Assembly: GCF_024462775.1 (NCBI RefSeq) | Contig: NZ_JANGCE010000029.1 | Location: forward strand, 1 to 47,562 | DNA length: 47,562 nucleotides | Origin: Butyricicoccus faecihominis | Lineage (GTDB): Bacteria; Bacillota; Clostridia; Oscillospirales; Butyricicoccaceae | Direction: 5' to 3' | Part shown: in pieces, positions 23,395 through 31,770 of the stretch | Layout of the letters: every line of letters begins with the position of its first letter | Numbering within the stretch: position 1 is the stretch's first letter | Made by a program: the position numbers and the translations under genes | Notes under the pieces: model-generated | What the model was told of the DNA's origin: nothing | The model's database searches: none | The model's input: only the letters and a program-made list of their open reading frames with translations

Positions 23395-26300
23395 ATGAAG
23401 CATTCTTACAGAAGAAACAGACGGCGCGGCACAGCCTATCTGCTGGCGGCCATGATCCTGCTGCCCCTATTGGGCGCGCCGCTCCAGATGGCGCTGGCTA
23501 CGGATACAACATCTAGCGGCACGCTGAAACGGAACGATACCACATTGCAGAGTGGCGATATTGTTCTGCAAAGCGATACGCTTGCGTGGGAGCAGGCGGT
23601 TAACTTCGATCAGGCTGGTGATGCAATCTCCATTGATCTGCCGAAAGGCCTAACAGCAATAACCGGCGAGAAAGCGACCTTGATTTCAACGGATGATGTG
23701 ACGAAGACCTATCAAATTGAGATGGATGTAACCGGGCAAACCATCAAGATAAAGAAGCCCTCGGACCCCGCCCCCACGGTGTATTCTGTACCGACAGTGA
23801 ACAACACGCTGCCGCCGGAGATCACTCAGCCGGAGCCGGAAACACCCGCGCCCGAACCCAGCGAGCCTGAAGTGCCGGAAGTATCCGAACCGGAGCAGAG
23901 CGAGCCTCAACAACCGGAGTTGGTACCGCAGCCGGAAGAGCCCGAAGAGACTGCGCCCCAGACCTCACCGCAAATCGACCCGGAGATACAGGAGGAGCCT
24001 ACTGCGCCCAGCGAGCCAGAGCCCGCCCCCGAGCCGGAGCAGCCCGAAACGCCCGGGGAGCCCGCTGCCGGTATTGATCCCGAAGCGTTGTTCAGCGCCG
24101 CGTTTTTCTCTCTGGTGCCCCATGCCGCCGCAGCGGGGGACAGCTATACCCTTTCGGTGCCGTGTAAAATCACCCCAGACGCGGTGAAGGATGGTAAAAT
24201 CACGATTGGCGACCCCACATTATTGCAGCTAACAGTTCCGGCGGCGCCAGAAAAAGAGCCGAAGGTAGAATTGTTCAAAGATAAAAAAGGAACACAGCCC
24301 CTTAAAGAGGAAGGGGAAGAACTTACCTTAAATACGCCATTGTATCTAAGACTGTATTGGGCAACGCTAGACTGGATCATAACCGGCACGGAATACTCTA
24401 TTCGGCTGCCTTCGCCGCTGACCAGCTCGGCTTTAGCGCAACAGGGCGAAATTCTTTTGAGCGGCGCTTTGGATGAAGATGGGAAAATGATGAAACCACA
24501 GCCGAGTATTGCTAGCTGGAGCGTTGCTGAGGGCAGTGATATACTGCATATCACTTTTAACCCAAAAGAATTTTACTTGAAAGACAAGGCTGACAAGCTT
24601 ATTAAACTGACCACTAAGGATGCTTCGGATGTTTATTTTACTTTTGAAAGCAATCTGGATGAAGCTCAGCTGGTTAAGGGCGAGGACGCCGAAACAATTT
24701 TTACTCTTCCGGGTGACAAGACTTATCATGTAACGATAAATGACTGGAAACCGAAGGAGCCTAAGCTTGAAAAGAAAGCCGGGGCGTTTAACGATAAAGG
24801 CGTGGTGACATGGACGGTAAAGTACACCACGGCATCGTCTACCTACGATACTGCTGGTGTGCCAGTAAGGCTTGTGGACACCCTGCCCAAAGGCGTGGAA
24901 TATGTAACGAATACGTTTAACGGTCCGGACAGTTTGTCGATCGATGCTTCTAAGGAAGGCGTACTAACGTTTACTCCGATCGCAGATAAAATAACGCCAA
25001 ACACGGAATATGAGTTTACCTATCAAACCCAATTAACTGACGAAATACTGCTCAATCAGTGGGTGCCAGAGAATCTCCAAAGCCTTACGTTTAAAAATGA
25101 AATAACGGGCCGGAAAGACGATGGTACAGAAATTGAGGGACTACGCGCATCGGGCTCCGCGACACTATCTAGTGACTGGTCAGGTTGGAAGCTGATAGAC
25201 AAGATCGGCGAGCTTAAATGGGAAGATGACCAGCCTTATGTGAACTGGACGGTCACGGTCAACACGGTTAGTCGCCAATTTGTCGCTTTAACGGTAAAGG
25301 ATACGTTAGGAAAGGGACTTACGTTAAACGGCGGTATAACAATTAATAGTAAAAAAGCAGAGTACCAAATAGCCCCTGATACTGATGGTAAAACGCTTGT
25401 AACCATACCACTGATTGAGAGGAAGGCGGACAGCGCAGCGCAAACCGCTTTAAGTCAATATATAATCACTTATCGTACGAATGTTGATAAGTCTTACTTC
25501 TCTCAAACAGGCGATGTCATTCTAGATGATGAAGCTGTTTCAAACAATGCGACCTTGGAATGGGAATGGCCTTCGGGTAAGGGACCGGGAGATAACTATA
25601 TTATCCCAACAGTAGAGAAGAAACCAGGAGATGTTGCTGATTTTAACAAAAATATGGTAAAAAAGTCGGCAGGAAACTATGACGCGGCGGAGCGTGCGCT
25701 TAACTGGACGGTTACCGTCAACCCAAACCATGTTGATTTAAAGGAAATCACACTGGAAGAAGTGCTGGGGCAATCACCCGATCATACCTTTGACCGGACA
25801 AAAGTCGGCAGCTCAAATGCTATTTCGCTTGAGACGACTGTCACCGCAATACAAGAGGCAATAGAAGCGAATCTGCCGACCGGTGCGACGGTCAGCGTAA
25901 CGGCGGATACGAGTACTACGCCTACGAAGCTAACTATCAAAATTGAGGGCCTTGGTACATCGGTTTGCAGATTCACTTTTCAATCCTATGTAACAGACCC
26001 TACAATTTGGGCGAACAACATACAAAATACTGTGTTCAAAAATACAGTTACTGTTACATCGGCTACAACGACGAGCAATCAGGCTGTTAAGACTGAAGGT
26101 CTAACGGCCACCGCTAGCAAAGCCGTTGATCTGGAAGTGCTGAAAAAAGAGGTTGCAGAGTATGACGCAGCAAAGCAAGAAATCGTTTGGCGGGTAACGG
26201 TTAACAACAGCAAAACACCGCTGAGCACGATTTCAATCACCGAAACCTTGCCTGACGGCCTTACCTATGTAGAGGGTTCCGCAAAAATCGGTGCGCCCTC

Positions 26301-29277
26301 CATGGAGGAAGAAAACATGCCGAAGCTGGAGAACGTTTCTTCAAGCGGCGAAAAAGTAATATTTACTGTGCCAAATCAAGATACTCCCGCCGCGCGCTGG
26401 CTGCTGTTCAGAACCAAGGTGGATGTAAACGCAAAGACATACGAAAATGCAGAGACAGTTACCTACTCAAACTATATATCCATGACAAACGGAGAGGGCT
26501 CCACACCGCAAGCGGATTGCAAATTTGAACTAATTAATAATCCGCTGATGAAAACAAGTGTATATGAAGGAAATGTAATAGATTACACAGTATCATTGAA
26601 TCCATTGGGTGCAGATTTACTTGAGAAAATGGCCGGCGCAACACTCTACATGAAGGATCAGTTGGGCGACTGCCTATATTTAGATGTCGACTCTGTAAAA
26701 ATTGCTGAGGCGCAACAAACCGCAACTCTGGTAAACGGAAAATATCAAGTAACACTTAAACCGTCTGGCACGTGTCGGCCTGTTACAGATGTAGCGTATA
26801 ATACCGCTGAAAATTTCTTTCAGATCGAAATTCCAGATGCTGCAAAGCCGTATGTCATTACCTATACTGCTTATGCAACCAGAGGGGGGGACCTGACAAA
26901 CACGGTTTCCTTGGTGGGAAGTAAGCTGCCGACAGACGGAGACTTAAAGTCCAATAAAAATAATTTTACACTGGATGCCACTTCCGGTGCGCGGCTGCGG
27001 CTTCCGGCTGGCAAATTCCTTTCATTCAGTGTCAAAAAGACCGATGAAAATGACAATCTGCTGAAGAGCGGTACAACGGAATTTGGCGTGTACACCGATG
27101 CCGCCACCCAAAACCTTATCACAACAGGCAAGGTAAACGATAAAAGCGGATACTGTGAATTAGGCCTGCCGGCAAGTGCGGTTGAAGGTATTGATACTTT
27201 ATACCTAAAAGAGCTTACTGCGCCTAAGGATTATGTAATCAGCCCCGCAGCCATTAAGATTTCAGTTGCGGCTATACAAGCGGAAACGTCACCCGAGGGC
27301 TATGTAGAAACGGTGAAGAATGTGAAACGGGGAGGAGAGACCGGTGGTTCGTTTACGCTAACCAAAACAGATAACGACGGAGACACGCTGCAGGGTGTTA
27401 CCTTTGGCTTGTATCAGGATGCGGATGCTAAAACACCTGTCTTGAAGGATGGCGAAGCAGTCACCGGTGTTACAGGTGCTGATGGAAAGATTACTTTCAG
27501 TGGTCTCTATCCCGGCGCTACCTACTACGTCAAGGAACTGGGCACGCTGGAAACACATGTGCTAGATAGCACTCCTTATCAAGCTAAGGCTGGTGGGGAA
27601 ATTCAAATCACAAACGATAGGGCCGAAGCCGAGATTCGGGTTATCAAGCTGCGCGAGGGCAAGGGCCATGAAACTGAAACGCTTGCAGGCGCGAAGTTTG
27701 CGCTGTTTACCGACGAGAAGGGCGAAAAACAGAAGGGCGACGTTCAGACAACGGATGAAGACGGCGCTGCAACCTTCTCCGGCTTGCAGCCGCACACCGA
27801 ATATTGGCTCAAGGAAACCGAAGCGCCCGCGGGCTATGAGGATAATGACGCGTTGCTCGGTCAGCTCATAAAGATTAAGACCGGCGAAAACGACGCCAAT
27901 AACCCGAAGGTCATTACCGTTACCAACAAAAAAATCCTTGTCAGCATCAAGGCCGTCAAGGTGCGGCAGGGCAAGAAGGAGATCAAGCTCTCCGGCGCGG
28001 GATTCGAGCTGTACAGAGGCGATGAGAACGACAAAAAGCTGGTGCGCACCGAGCTGAGAACGGATGAAAACGGCGAAATCCTCTATGAAAATCTGGAGCC
28101 TGATACCTATTGGCTCAAGGAGACCATACCCCCCACGGGCTACAAGACCCCGCAAAACGTGTGGACTGAGGTAAAGATCAACCCCGATACGGACGCCACC
28201 CCCAAGGAGGTAACGGTCGCCAACGAAAAAATTCTGGTATCCCTTCACGTGACGAAGGAGGGCGACGGGGCGGCGGGGCCCCGTCTGCCGGGCGCAAAGC
28301 TCGCGCTGTACGAGGCAGACAAAACCACTCTAGTGCACGCGGCGCAAACCACCGATGCGAACGGCGAAACCACCTTCACAAATCTGGAACCCGAAACCAC
28401 GTATTACATCCGGGAAACCGAAGCGCCAAAGGGCTACCGCATCAAAAACGAGTGGACGGAAGTCAAAACCGGTGCGTTTGACGCGGCCCAACCCGCTGCC
28501 ACCACGGTAGTGAACGAAAAGATCCTCGTCGGCATTCGGGTGATCAAGGTACGCGAGGGCGACCCGGAAACCAAGCTGGAGGGCGCGAAATTTGAGCTGT
28601 ACAGCGACGCGGAGGGAAAAAGCCTGCTTCGCGCCGCGCAAGCGACCGACGCAAACGGCGTGACCGAGTTCCTGAACCTGCAGCCCGAAACCGTCTATTA
28701 TCTCAAAGAGACCGAAGCGCCGAGCGGCTACCGTATTCTGACGGACGGCCTGATCGAGATCAAGACGGGCGAGGGCGCCGAGGGCGCGCAGCCGGTCGAA
28801 CAGGTCGTGGAGAACGCGCGGCGGCGCTCGTCGTCCTCCTCGCGTCCGAAACCGCCCGCAGAGGAACCGGAAACGCCCGTGGTCCCGGTCGGGCCGACCG
28901 ACCCGGTCAATCCGGCTGATCCCACGGGCCCGGATCAGCCGGCGAAGCCGGACGATCCGACAAACCCGGATAATCCCCAAGATGCAGGCGACCCATCGAA
29001 GCCGGGCGGTTCCGATGACCCCGCAAACCCCGATAAGCCCGGCGATCCCAGCAAGGGGGACGGTACGGTAACCGTACCGTCCGAAAGCACCCCCGGGGGT
29101 GCTTTCGGAACGGCCTCTTCTGGCAACCGTGTTTCGTCAATTCCTGAAACCGGCGTGCGGGATCGCATTCCGCTGTGGGCCCTTGGCCTTGCCTGTTCCC
29201 TCGGTCTGGCCGCCGTGCTGTGCCTGTCGCAGCTGATCTTCCGGCCAAAGGGCAAGCACATGAAAAAAAGAGGCTGA
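23395..29277 (+). CDS. Giant Cna-B domain cell-wall adhesin with IPETG sorting signal
   Basis: The 1960-residue surface protein has a signal peptide (1-36), a Pro/Glu-rich stretch (about 138-225), a short hydrophobic AAFFSLVPHAAAA patch (about 233-246), then about five related adhesin domains with a VxWTVTVN core (starting near residues 458, 596, 750, 913 and 1048). Six Cna-B/SpaA domains follow (near 1207, 1317, 1412, 1516, 1615, 1712) with KxxxG..F.LY and YYLKETEAPxGY motifs, which form Lys-Asn isopeptide bonds in this family. A Pro-rich wall spacer (1810-1905), IPETG (1916-1920), a membrane helix and the tail KGKHMKKRG complete it. The middle is AT-rich and the end GC-rich. It is probably anchored by the adjacent sortase. 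Confidence 0.93.
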   Translation: MKHSYRRNRRRGTAYLLAAMILLPLLGAPLQMALATDTTSSGTLKRNDTTLQSGDIVLQSDTLAWEQAVNFDQAGDAISIDLPKGLTAITGEKATLISTDDVTKTYQIEMDVTGQTIKIKKPSDPAPTVYSVPTVNNTLPPEITQPEPETPAPEPSEPEVPEVSEPEQSEPQQPELVPQPEEPEETAPQTSPQIDPEIQEEPTAPSEPEPAPEPEQPETPGEPAAGIDPEALFSAAFFSLVPHAAAAGDSYTLSVPCKITPDAVKDGKITIGDPTLLQLTVPAAPEKEPKVELFKDKKGTQPLKEEGEELTLNTPLYLRLYWATLDWIITGTEYSIRLPSPLTSSALAQQGEILLSGALDEDGKMMKPQPSIASWSVAEGSDILHITFNPKEFYLKDKADKLIKLTTKDASDVYFTFESNLDEAQLVKGEDAETIFTLPGDKTYHVTINDWKPKEPKLEKKAGAFNDKGVVTWTVKYTTASSTYDTAGVPVRLVDTLPKGVEYVTNTFNGPDSLSIDASKEGVLTFTPIADKITPNTEYEFTYQTQLTDEILLNQWVPENLQSLTFKNEITGRKDDGTEIEGLRASGSATLSSDWSGWKLIDKIGELKWEDDQPYVNWTVTVNTVSRQFVALTVKDTLGKGLTLNGGITINSKKAEYQIAPDTDGKTLVTIPLIERKADSAAQTALSQYIITYRTNVDKSYFSQTGDVILDDEAVSNNATLEWEWPSGKGPGDNYIIPTVEKKPGDVADFNKNMVKKSAGNYDAAERALNWTVTVNPNHVDLKEITLEEVLGQSPDHTFDRTKVGSSNAISLETTVTAIQEAIEANLPTGATVSVTADTSTTPTKLTIKIEGLGTSVCRFTFQSYVTDPTIWANNIQNTVFKNTVTVTSATTTSNQAVKTEGLTATASKAVDLEVLKKEVAEYDAAKQEIVWRVTVNNSKTPLSTISITETLPDGLTYVEGSAKIGAPSMEEENMPKLENVSSSGEKVIFTVPNQDTPAARWLLFRTKVDVNAKTYENAETVTYSNYISMTNGEGSTPQADCKFELINNPLMKTSVYEGNVIDYTVSLNPLGADLLEKMAGATLYMKDQLGDCLYLDVDSVKIAEAQQTATLVNGKYQVTLKPSGTCRPVTDVAYNTAENFFQIEIPDAAKPYVITYTAYATRGGDLTNTVSLVGSKLPTDGDLKSNKNNFTLDATSGARLRLPAGKFLSFSVKKTDENDNLLKSGTTEFGVYTDAATQNLITTGKVNDKSGYCELGLPASAVEGIDTLYLKELTAPKDYVISPAAIKISVAAIQAETSPEGYVETVKNVKRGGETGGSFTLTKTDNDGDTLQGVTFGLYQDADAKTPVLKDGEAVTGVTGADGKITFSGLYPGATYYVKELGTLETHVLDSTPYQAKAGGEIQITNDRAEAEIRVIKLREGKGHETETLAGAKFALFTDEKGEKQKGDVQTTDEDGAATFSGLQPHTEYWLKETEAPAGYEDNDALLGQLIKIKTGENDANNPKVITVTNKKILVSIKAVKVRQGKKEIKLSGAGFELYRGDENDKKLVRTELRTDENGEILYENLEPDTYWLKETIPPTGYKTPQNVWTEVKINPDTDATPKEVTVANEKILVSLHVTKEGDGAAGPRLPGAKLALYEADKTTLVHAAQTTDANGETTFTNLEPETTYYIRETEAPKGYRIKNEWTEVKTGAFDAAQPAATTVVNEKILVGIRVIKVREGDPETKLEGAKFELYSDAEGKSLLRAAQATDANGVTEFLNLQPETVYYLKETEAPSGYRILTDGLIEIKTGEGAEGAQPVEQVVENARRRSSSSSRPKPPAEEPETPVVPVGPTDPVNPADPTGPDQPAKPDDPTNPDNPQDAGDPSKPGGSDDPANPDKPGDPSKGDGTVTVPSESTPGGAFGTASSGNRVSSIPETGVRDRIPLWALGLACSLGLAAVLCLSQLIFRPKGKHMKKRG
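29059..29109. repeat. Two back-to-back perfect palindromes inside the adhesin gene
   Basis: The first is GACGGTACGGT (29059-29069), A, ACCGTACCGTC (29071-29081). The second is TCCGAAAGCACCCCC (29080-29094) with its exact complement to 29109, no loop. They touch each other and encode part of the spacer before the IPETG signal (GTVTVPSESTPGGAFG). Confidence 0.9.
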
Positions 29278-29306
29278 CCGCAGACAAAAAGGCAAACAAC
29301 CTAGCA

Positions 29307-29352
29307 AAAACAAAACGTGCGTCCGCATAAGCGGGCGCACGTTTTGTTTTTT
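29307..29352 (+). terminator. Intrinsic terminator after the adhesin gene
   Basis: AACAAAACGTGCG and CCGC pair with GCGG and CGCACGTTTTGTT, loop ATAA, followed by TTTT. Confidence 0.85.
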
Positions 29353-29404
29353 GCGGCAAGCAGGGCCGCTAAAAAAATTCCACCTCAAGACAAATCTTTT
29401 TCCA

Positions 29405-29433
29405 TTTACGCCTATCCGCAAATCGCATAAGAT
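29405..29433 (+). promoter_or_regulatory. Possible promoter of the epimerase-MFS operon
   Basis: TTTACG (29405-29410) and TAAGAT (29428-29433) with a 17-base spacer, 38 bases before the start codon. Confidence 0.45.
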
Positions 29434-29471
29434 AGGGATACCGAAACGGACAGTAAGGTTCAGGGGAAAGG

Positions 29472-30359
29472 ATGAAAGCAATGCTTGCATTTAATTCGGA
29501 TTGGAATGGAGAAAGCAAAAACATTCAGGAACTGGAGGCGACGCTGCGCGAATTAGCGGAAGCAGGAATGACCCATATTCATTGGTGCCATCAGTGGAGC
29601 GGCGATTACCTGTATTCAACCTACGAGATGATTCAGATCCGCCGGTGGCTCGATCGCTACGGTCTGAAAGCCAAGGGCGTCCATGCGACGGAGGGCCATT
29701 GGATGGACGAGGAGTTGGACACGGTGGACCCCAACTGCAAGGATTTCACCTCGCCCAATGAACTGAACCGTTTGGCGGGTGTGGAGCTGCTGAAAAACCG
29801 TGTCGATCTGGCGGTTGCGCTGGGCACCGATCTGATCGTTTTACATCTGCACCCGCCCTTTCACATGTTCAACGAGCAGCCGGGTTCGCGGAAAAGGTTT
29901 TACCAAGCGATTTTTAAGACCTTTGATGAAATGGAGGCGTACTGTAAAGTGCGCGGCGTAAGGGTGTGCCTAGAAAACCTGCAGGGCATTCCAAATGAAC
30001 ATCAAATCGCCCAATTCGACCTGATGTTCAACAGATACGATAAAAGCTATATGGGGTTCTGCTTCGATACGGGACATGCGCTGATCAGCAAAGCCTCCGC
30101 GCCGCTCGAACTGCCCGAACGGTATTGGGAACGGATGTACTTTATCCACCTGTCGGGCAATCGGGGGGATTATGACCAGCACGCGCTGCCGTTTGAAGGC
30201 ACGTTCGATTGGACAGGCCTTGCAAAATGGATCGCTAAATCGCCGTATGAACTGCCGGTGACGCTGGAGGTTTCCCGGAATGACGAGAACGAGCCGTTTT
30301 TGAAAAAAGCGCTGGCAAGCGGGGCGCGGCTCGAAGAACTGGTGCGGTCCTATCGCTGA
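29472..30359 (+). CDS. Sugar phosphate isomerase/epimerase (AP endonuclease 2-like TIM barrel)
   Basis: The 295-residue protein is a xylose-isomerase-like TIM barrel. Metal ligands are recognisable in VCLENLQG (Glu), FDTGHA (Asp/His), HLSGNRGDYDQH (His) and VTLEVS (Glu). Proteins of this family isomerise or epimerise keto-sugars, inositol derivatives or hydroxypyruvate. It is 27 bases upstream of an MFS permease, so it may act on the sugar that the permease brings in. The ATG at 29472 is directly behind AGGGGAAAGG; ATG 29481 is an alternative. Confidence 0.85.
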   Translation: MKAMLAFNSDWNGESKNIQELEATLRELAEAGMTHIHWCHQWSGDYLYSTYEMIQIRRWLDRYGLKAKGVHATEGHWMDEELDTVDPNCKDFTSPNELNRLAGVELLKNRVDLAVALGTDLIVLHLHPPFHMFNEQPGSRKRFYQAIFKTFDEMEAYCKVRGVRVCLENLQGIPNEHQIAQFDLMFNRYDKSYMGFCFDTGHALISKASAPLELPERYWERMYFIHLSGNRGDYDQHALPFEGTFDWTGLAKWIAKSPYELPVTLEVSRNDENEPFLKKALASGARLEELVRSYR

Positions 30360-30386
30360 TATGAAATTTGCAGGGGGATGAACAAA

Positions 30387-31691
30387 ATGATCAACAAGCT
30401 GCTGGGAAAACTCGGTTTCAGCAAAAAAATGTTTTTTGCGTTCTTACTGGTCGTGGTAAACAGCAATTTGATTTATTCGATAAGCGGCGTGCGCGGCGTA
30501 CTTTATAATCCGTATCTGGATGTGCTGGGCGTAAGCAACGCGCAGCTGGGCATTTTGATCGGTTTGACCGGCGCGCTTTCCACTTTCGGCAACGTGCCGC
30601 TCGGCTGGATACAGGACTTGCTGTCTCCGCGAAAGGTTTTGGCGATCGATACGATGATCGTGGGCGCGACCTCGCTTTACATTTGCTTCGCGCCCAACCT
30701 GACTTATACGAAGCTTCTGGTTTGCTTTGCTATTTACGGCCTGTTCAGCGAACCGCTGTACTGGGCGAGCTACTTAAAGAGCATCCGTTCGCTGGCCAGA
30801 GATGACAAGCAGGCCACGGCGTTCGGCTTTGCGGAATCCGGCCGCAGCATGACGGGACTGATTTATCAGATGCTTTCGCTGATGGTGTTTACCGTTCTGG
30901 GCAGTTCGGTTTTCGGCATGCGTACCGCGATGATGATCAACGCGTGCCTGACGATCGGCTCCGGCGTGCTGATCTGGTTCTTTATGCCGGAGGTGGGCGT
31001 TGTTCGTGCGCAGGCTGGCGAAAGCCAGACCAAGCTGGCGCTTTCCGGCGTGCTGAAAGCGCTGAAAATGCCGGAGGTTTGGCTGACCGGTATCGCGGCC
31101 TCCTGCGTTTACGCGATCTATTGCTGCACCAGCACGTATTTTATCCCCTATTTGCAGGATGTGTTTTTATTGCCCGCCGCGTTGGTCGGCGTGTTTGGGC
31201 TGGTTAATTCGCAGGTGGTTTCGATCTGCTCCACACCGGTTTCGGGAATACTGGCCGATCAAAAATTCAAATCCAGCGCGCATTGGATGCGGATCTGCTA
31301 TGTCGGGCTGGCCATCATGCTGACCAGCGCGCTCATCCTGCCCAAAACAAAGGTCATGGTCATACCCTGCATGGTCATCCTGATGGCTTCCGCGCTGTGC
31401 GTCTATCTGGTGCGCGGAATCTATTATGCGCCGATCGGGGAAGCCGGCGTGCCGCGTGAAATGAGCGCGACCGCCATGTCCGTGGCGAGCGCGATCGGTT
31501 ATTCCCCCATGATGTGGGCCTATCCGGTTTACGGTAAGATCATCGATAGCTTTGATGCGCAAAAGGCGTATCAAATCATTTTCACCGTGGTGATCGGCAT
31601 GGCGATCGCCGGCGTCGCTACGACCACCGTGCTGGGCCGCCGGATCATGAGCCGCCGGCAGACGGTTTGCATACCCGATCAGGCGGCGTAA
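30387..31691 (+). CDS. MFS transporter
   Basis: The 434-residue protein has about twelve membrane helices, with NVPLGWIQDLLSPRKVL after the second helix as the MFS loop motif. I chose ATG 30387 because AGGGGG (30372-30377) sits nine bases upstream; the ATG at 30378 touches that site and cannot use it. It follows the isomerase/epimerase gene closely and is probably cotranscribed. Substrate is likely a sugar or sugar acid, by context only. Confidence 0.85.
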   Translation: MINKLLGKLGFSKKMFFAFLLVVVNSNLIYSISGVRGVLYNPYLDVLGVSNAQLGILIGLTGALSTFGNVPLGWIQDLLSPRKVLAIDTMIVGATSLYICFAPNLTYTKLLVCFAIYGLFSEPLYWASYLKSIRSLARDDKQATAFGFAESGRSMTGLIYQMLSLMVFTVLGSSVFGMRTAMMINACLTIGSGVLIWFFMPEVGVVRAQAGESQTKLALSGVLKALKMPEVWLTGIAASCVYAIYCCTSTYFIPYLQDVFLLPAALVGVFGLVNSQVVSICSTPVSGILADQKFKSSAHWMRICYVGLAIMLTSALILPKTKVMVIPCMVILMASALCVYLVRGIYYAPIGEAGVPREMSATAMSVASAIGYSPMMWAYPVYGKIIDSFDAQKAYQIIFTVVIGMAIAGVATTTVLGRRIMSRRQTVCIPDQAA

Positions 31692-31702
31692 ACAAGGCTG
31701 TC

Positions 31703-31737
31703 ATAAAAGCCGCCCGGCATGGCTGGGCGGCTTTTAT
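31703..31737 (+). terminator. Intrinsic terminator after the MFS gene
   Basis: ATAAAAGCCGCCC (31703-31715) pairs with GGGCGGCTTTTAT (31725-31737). Confidence 0.85.
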
Positions 31738-31770
31738 AATACGGCAGGCCGCGAAAAGGGAGTGGGCTGT

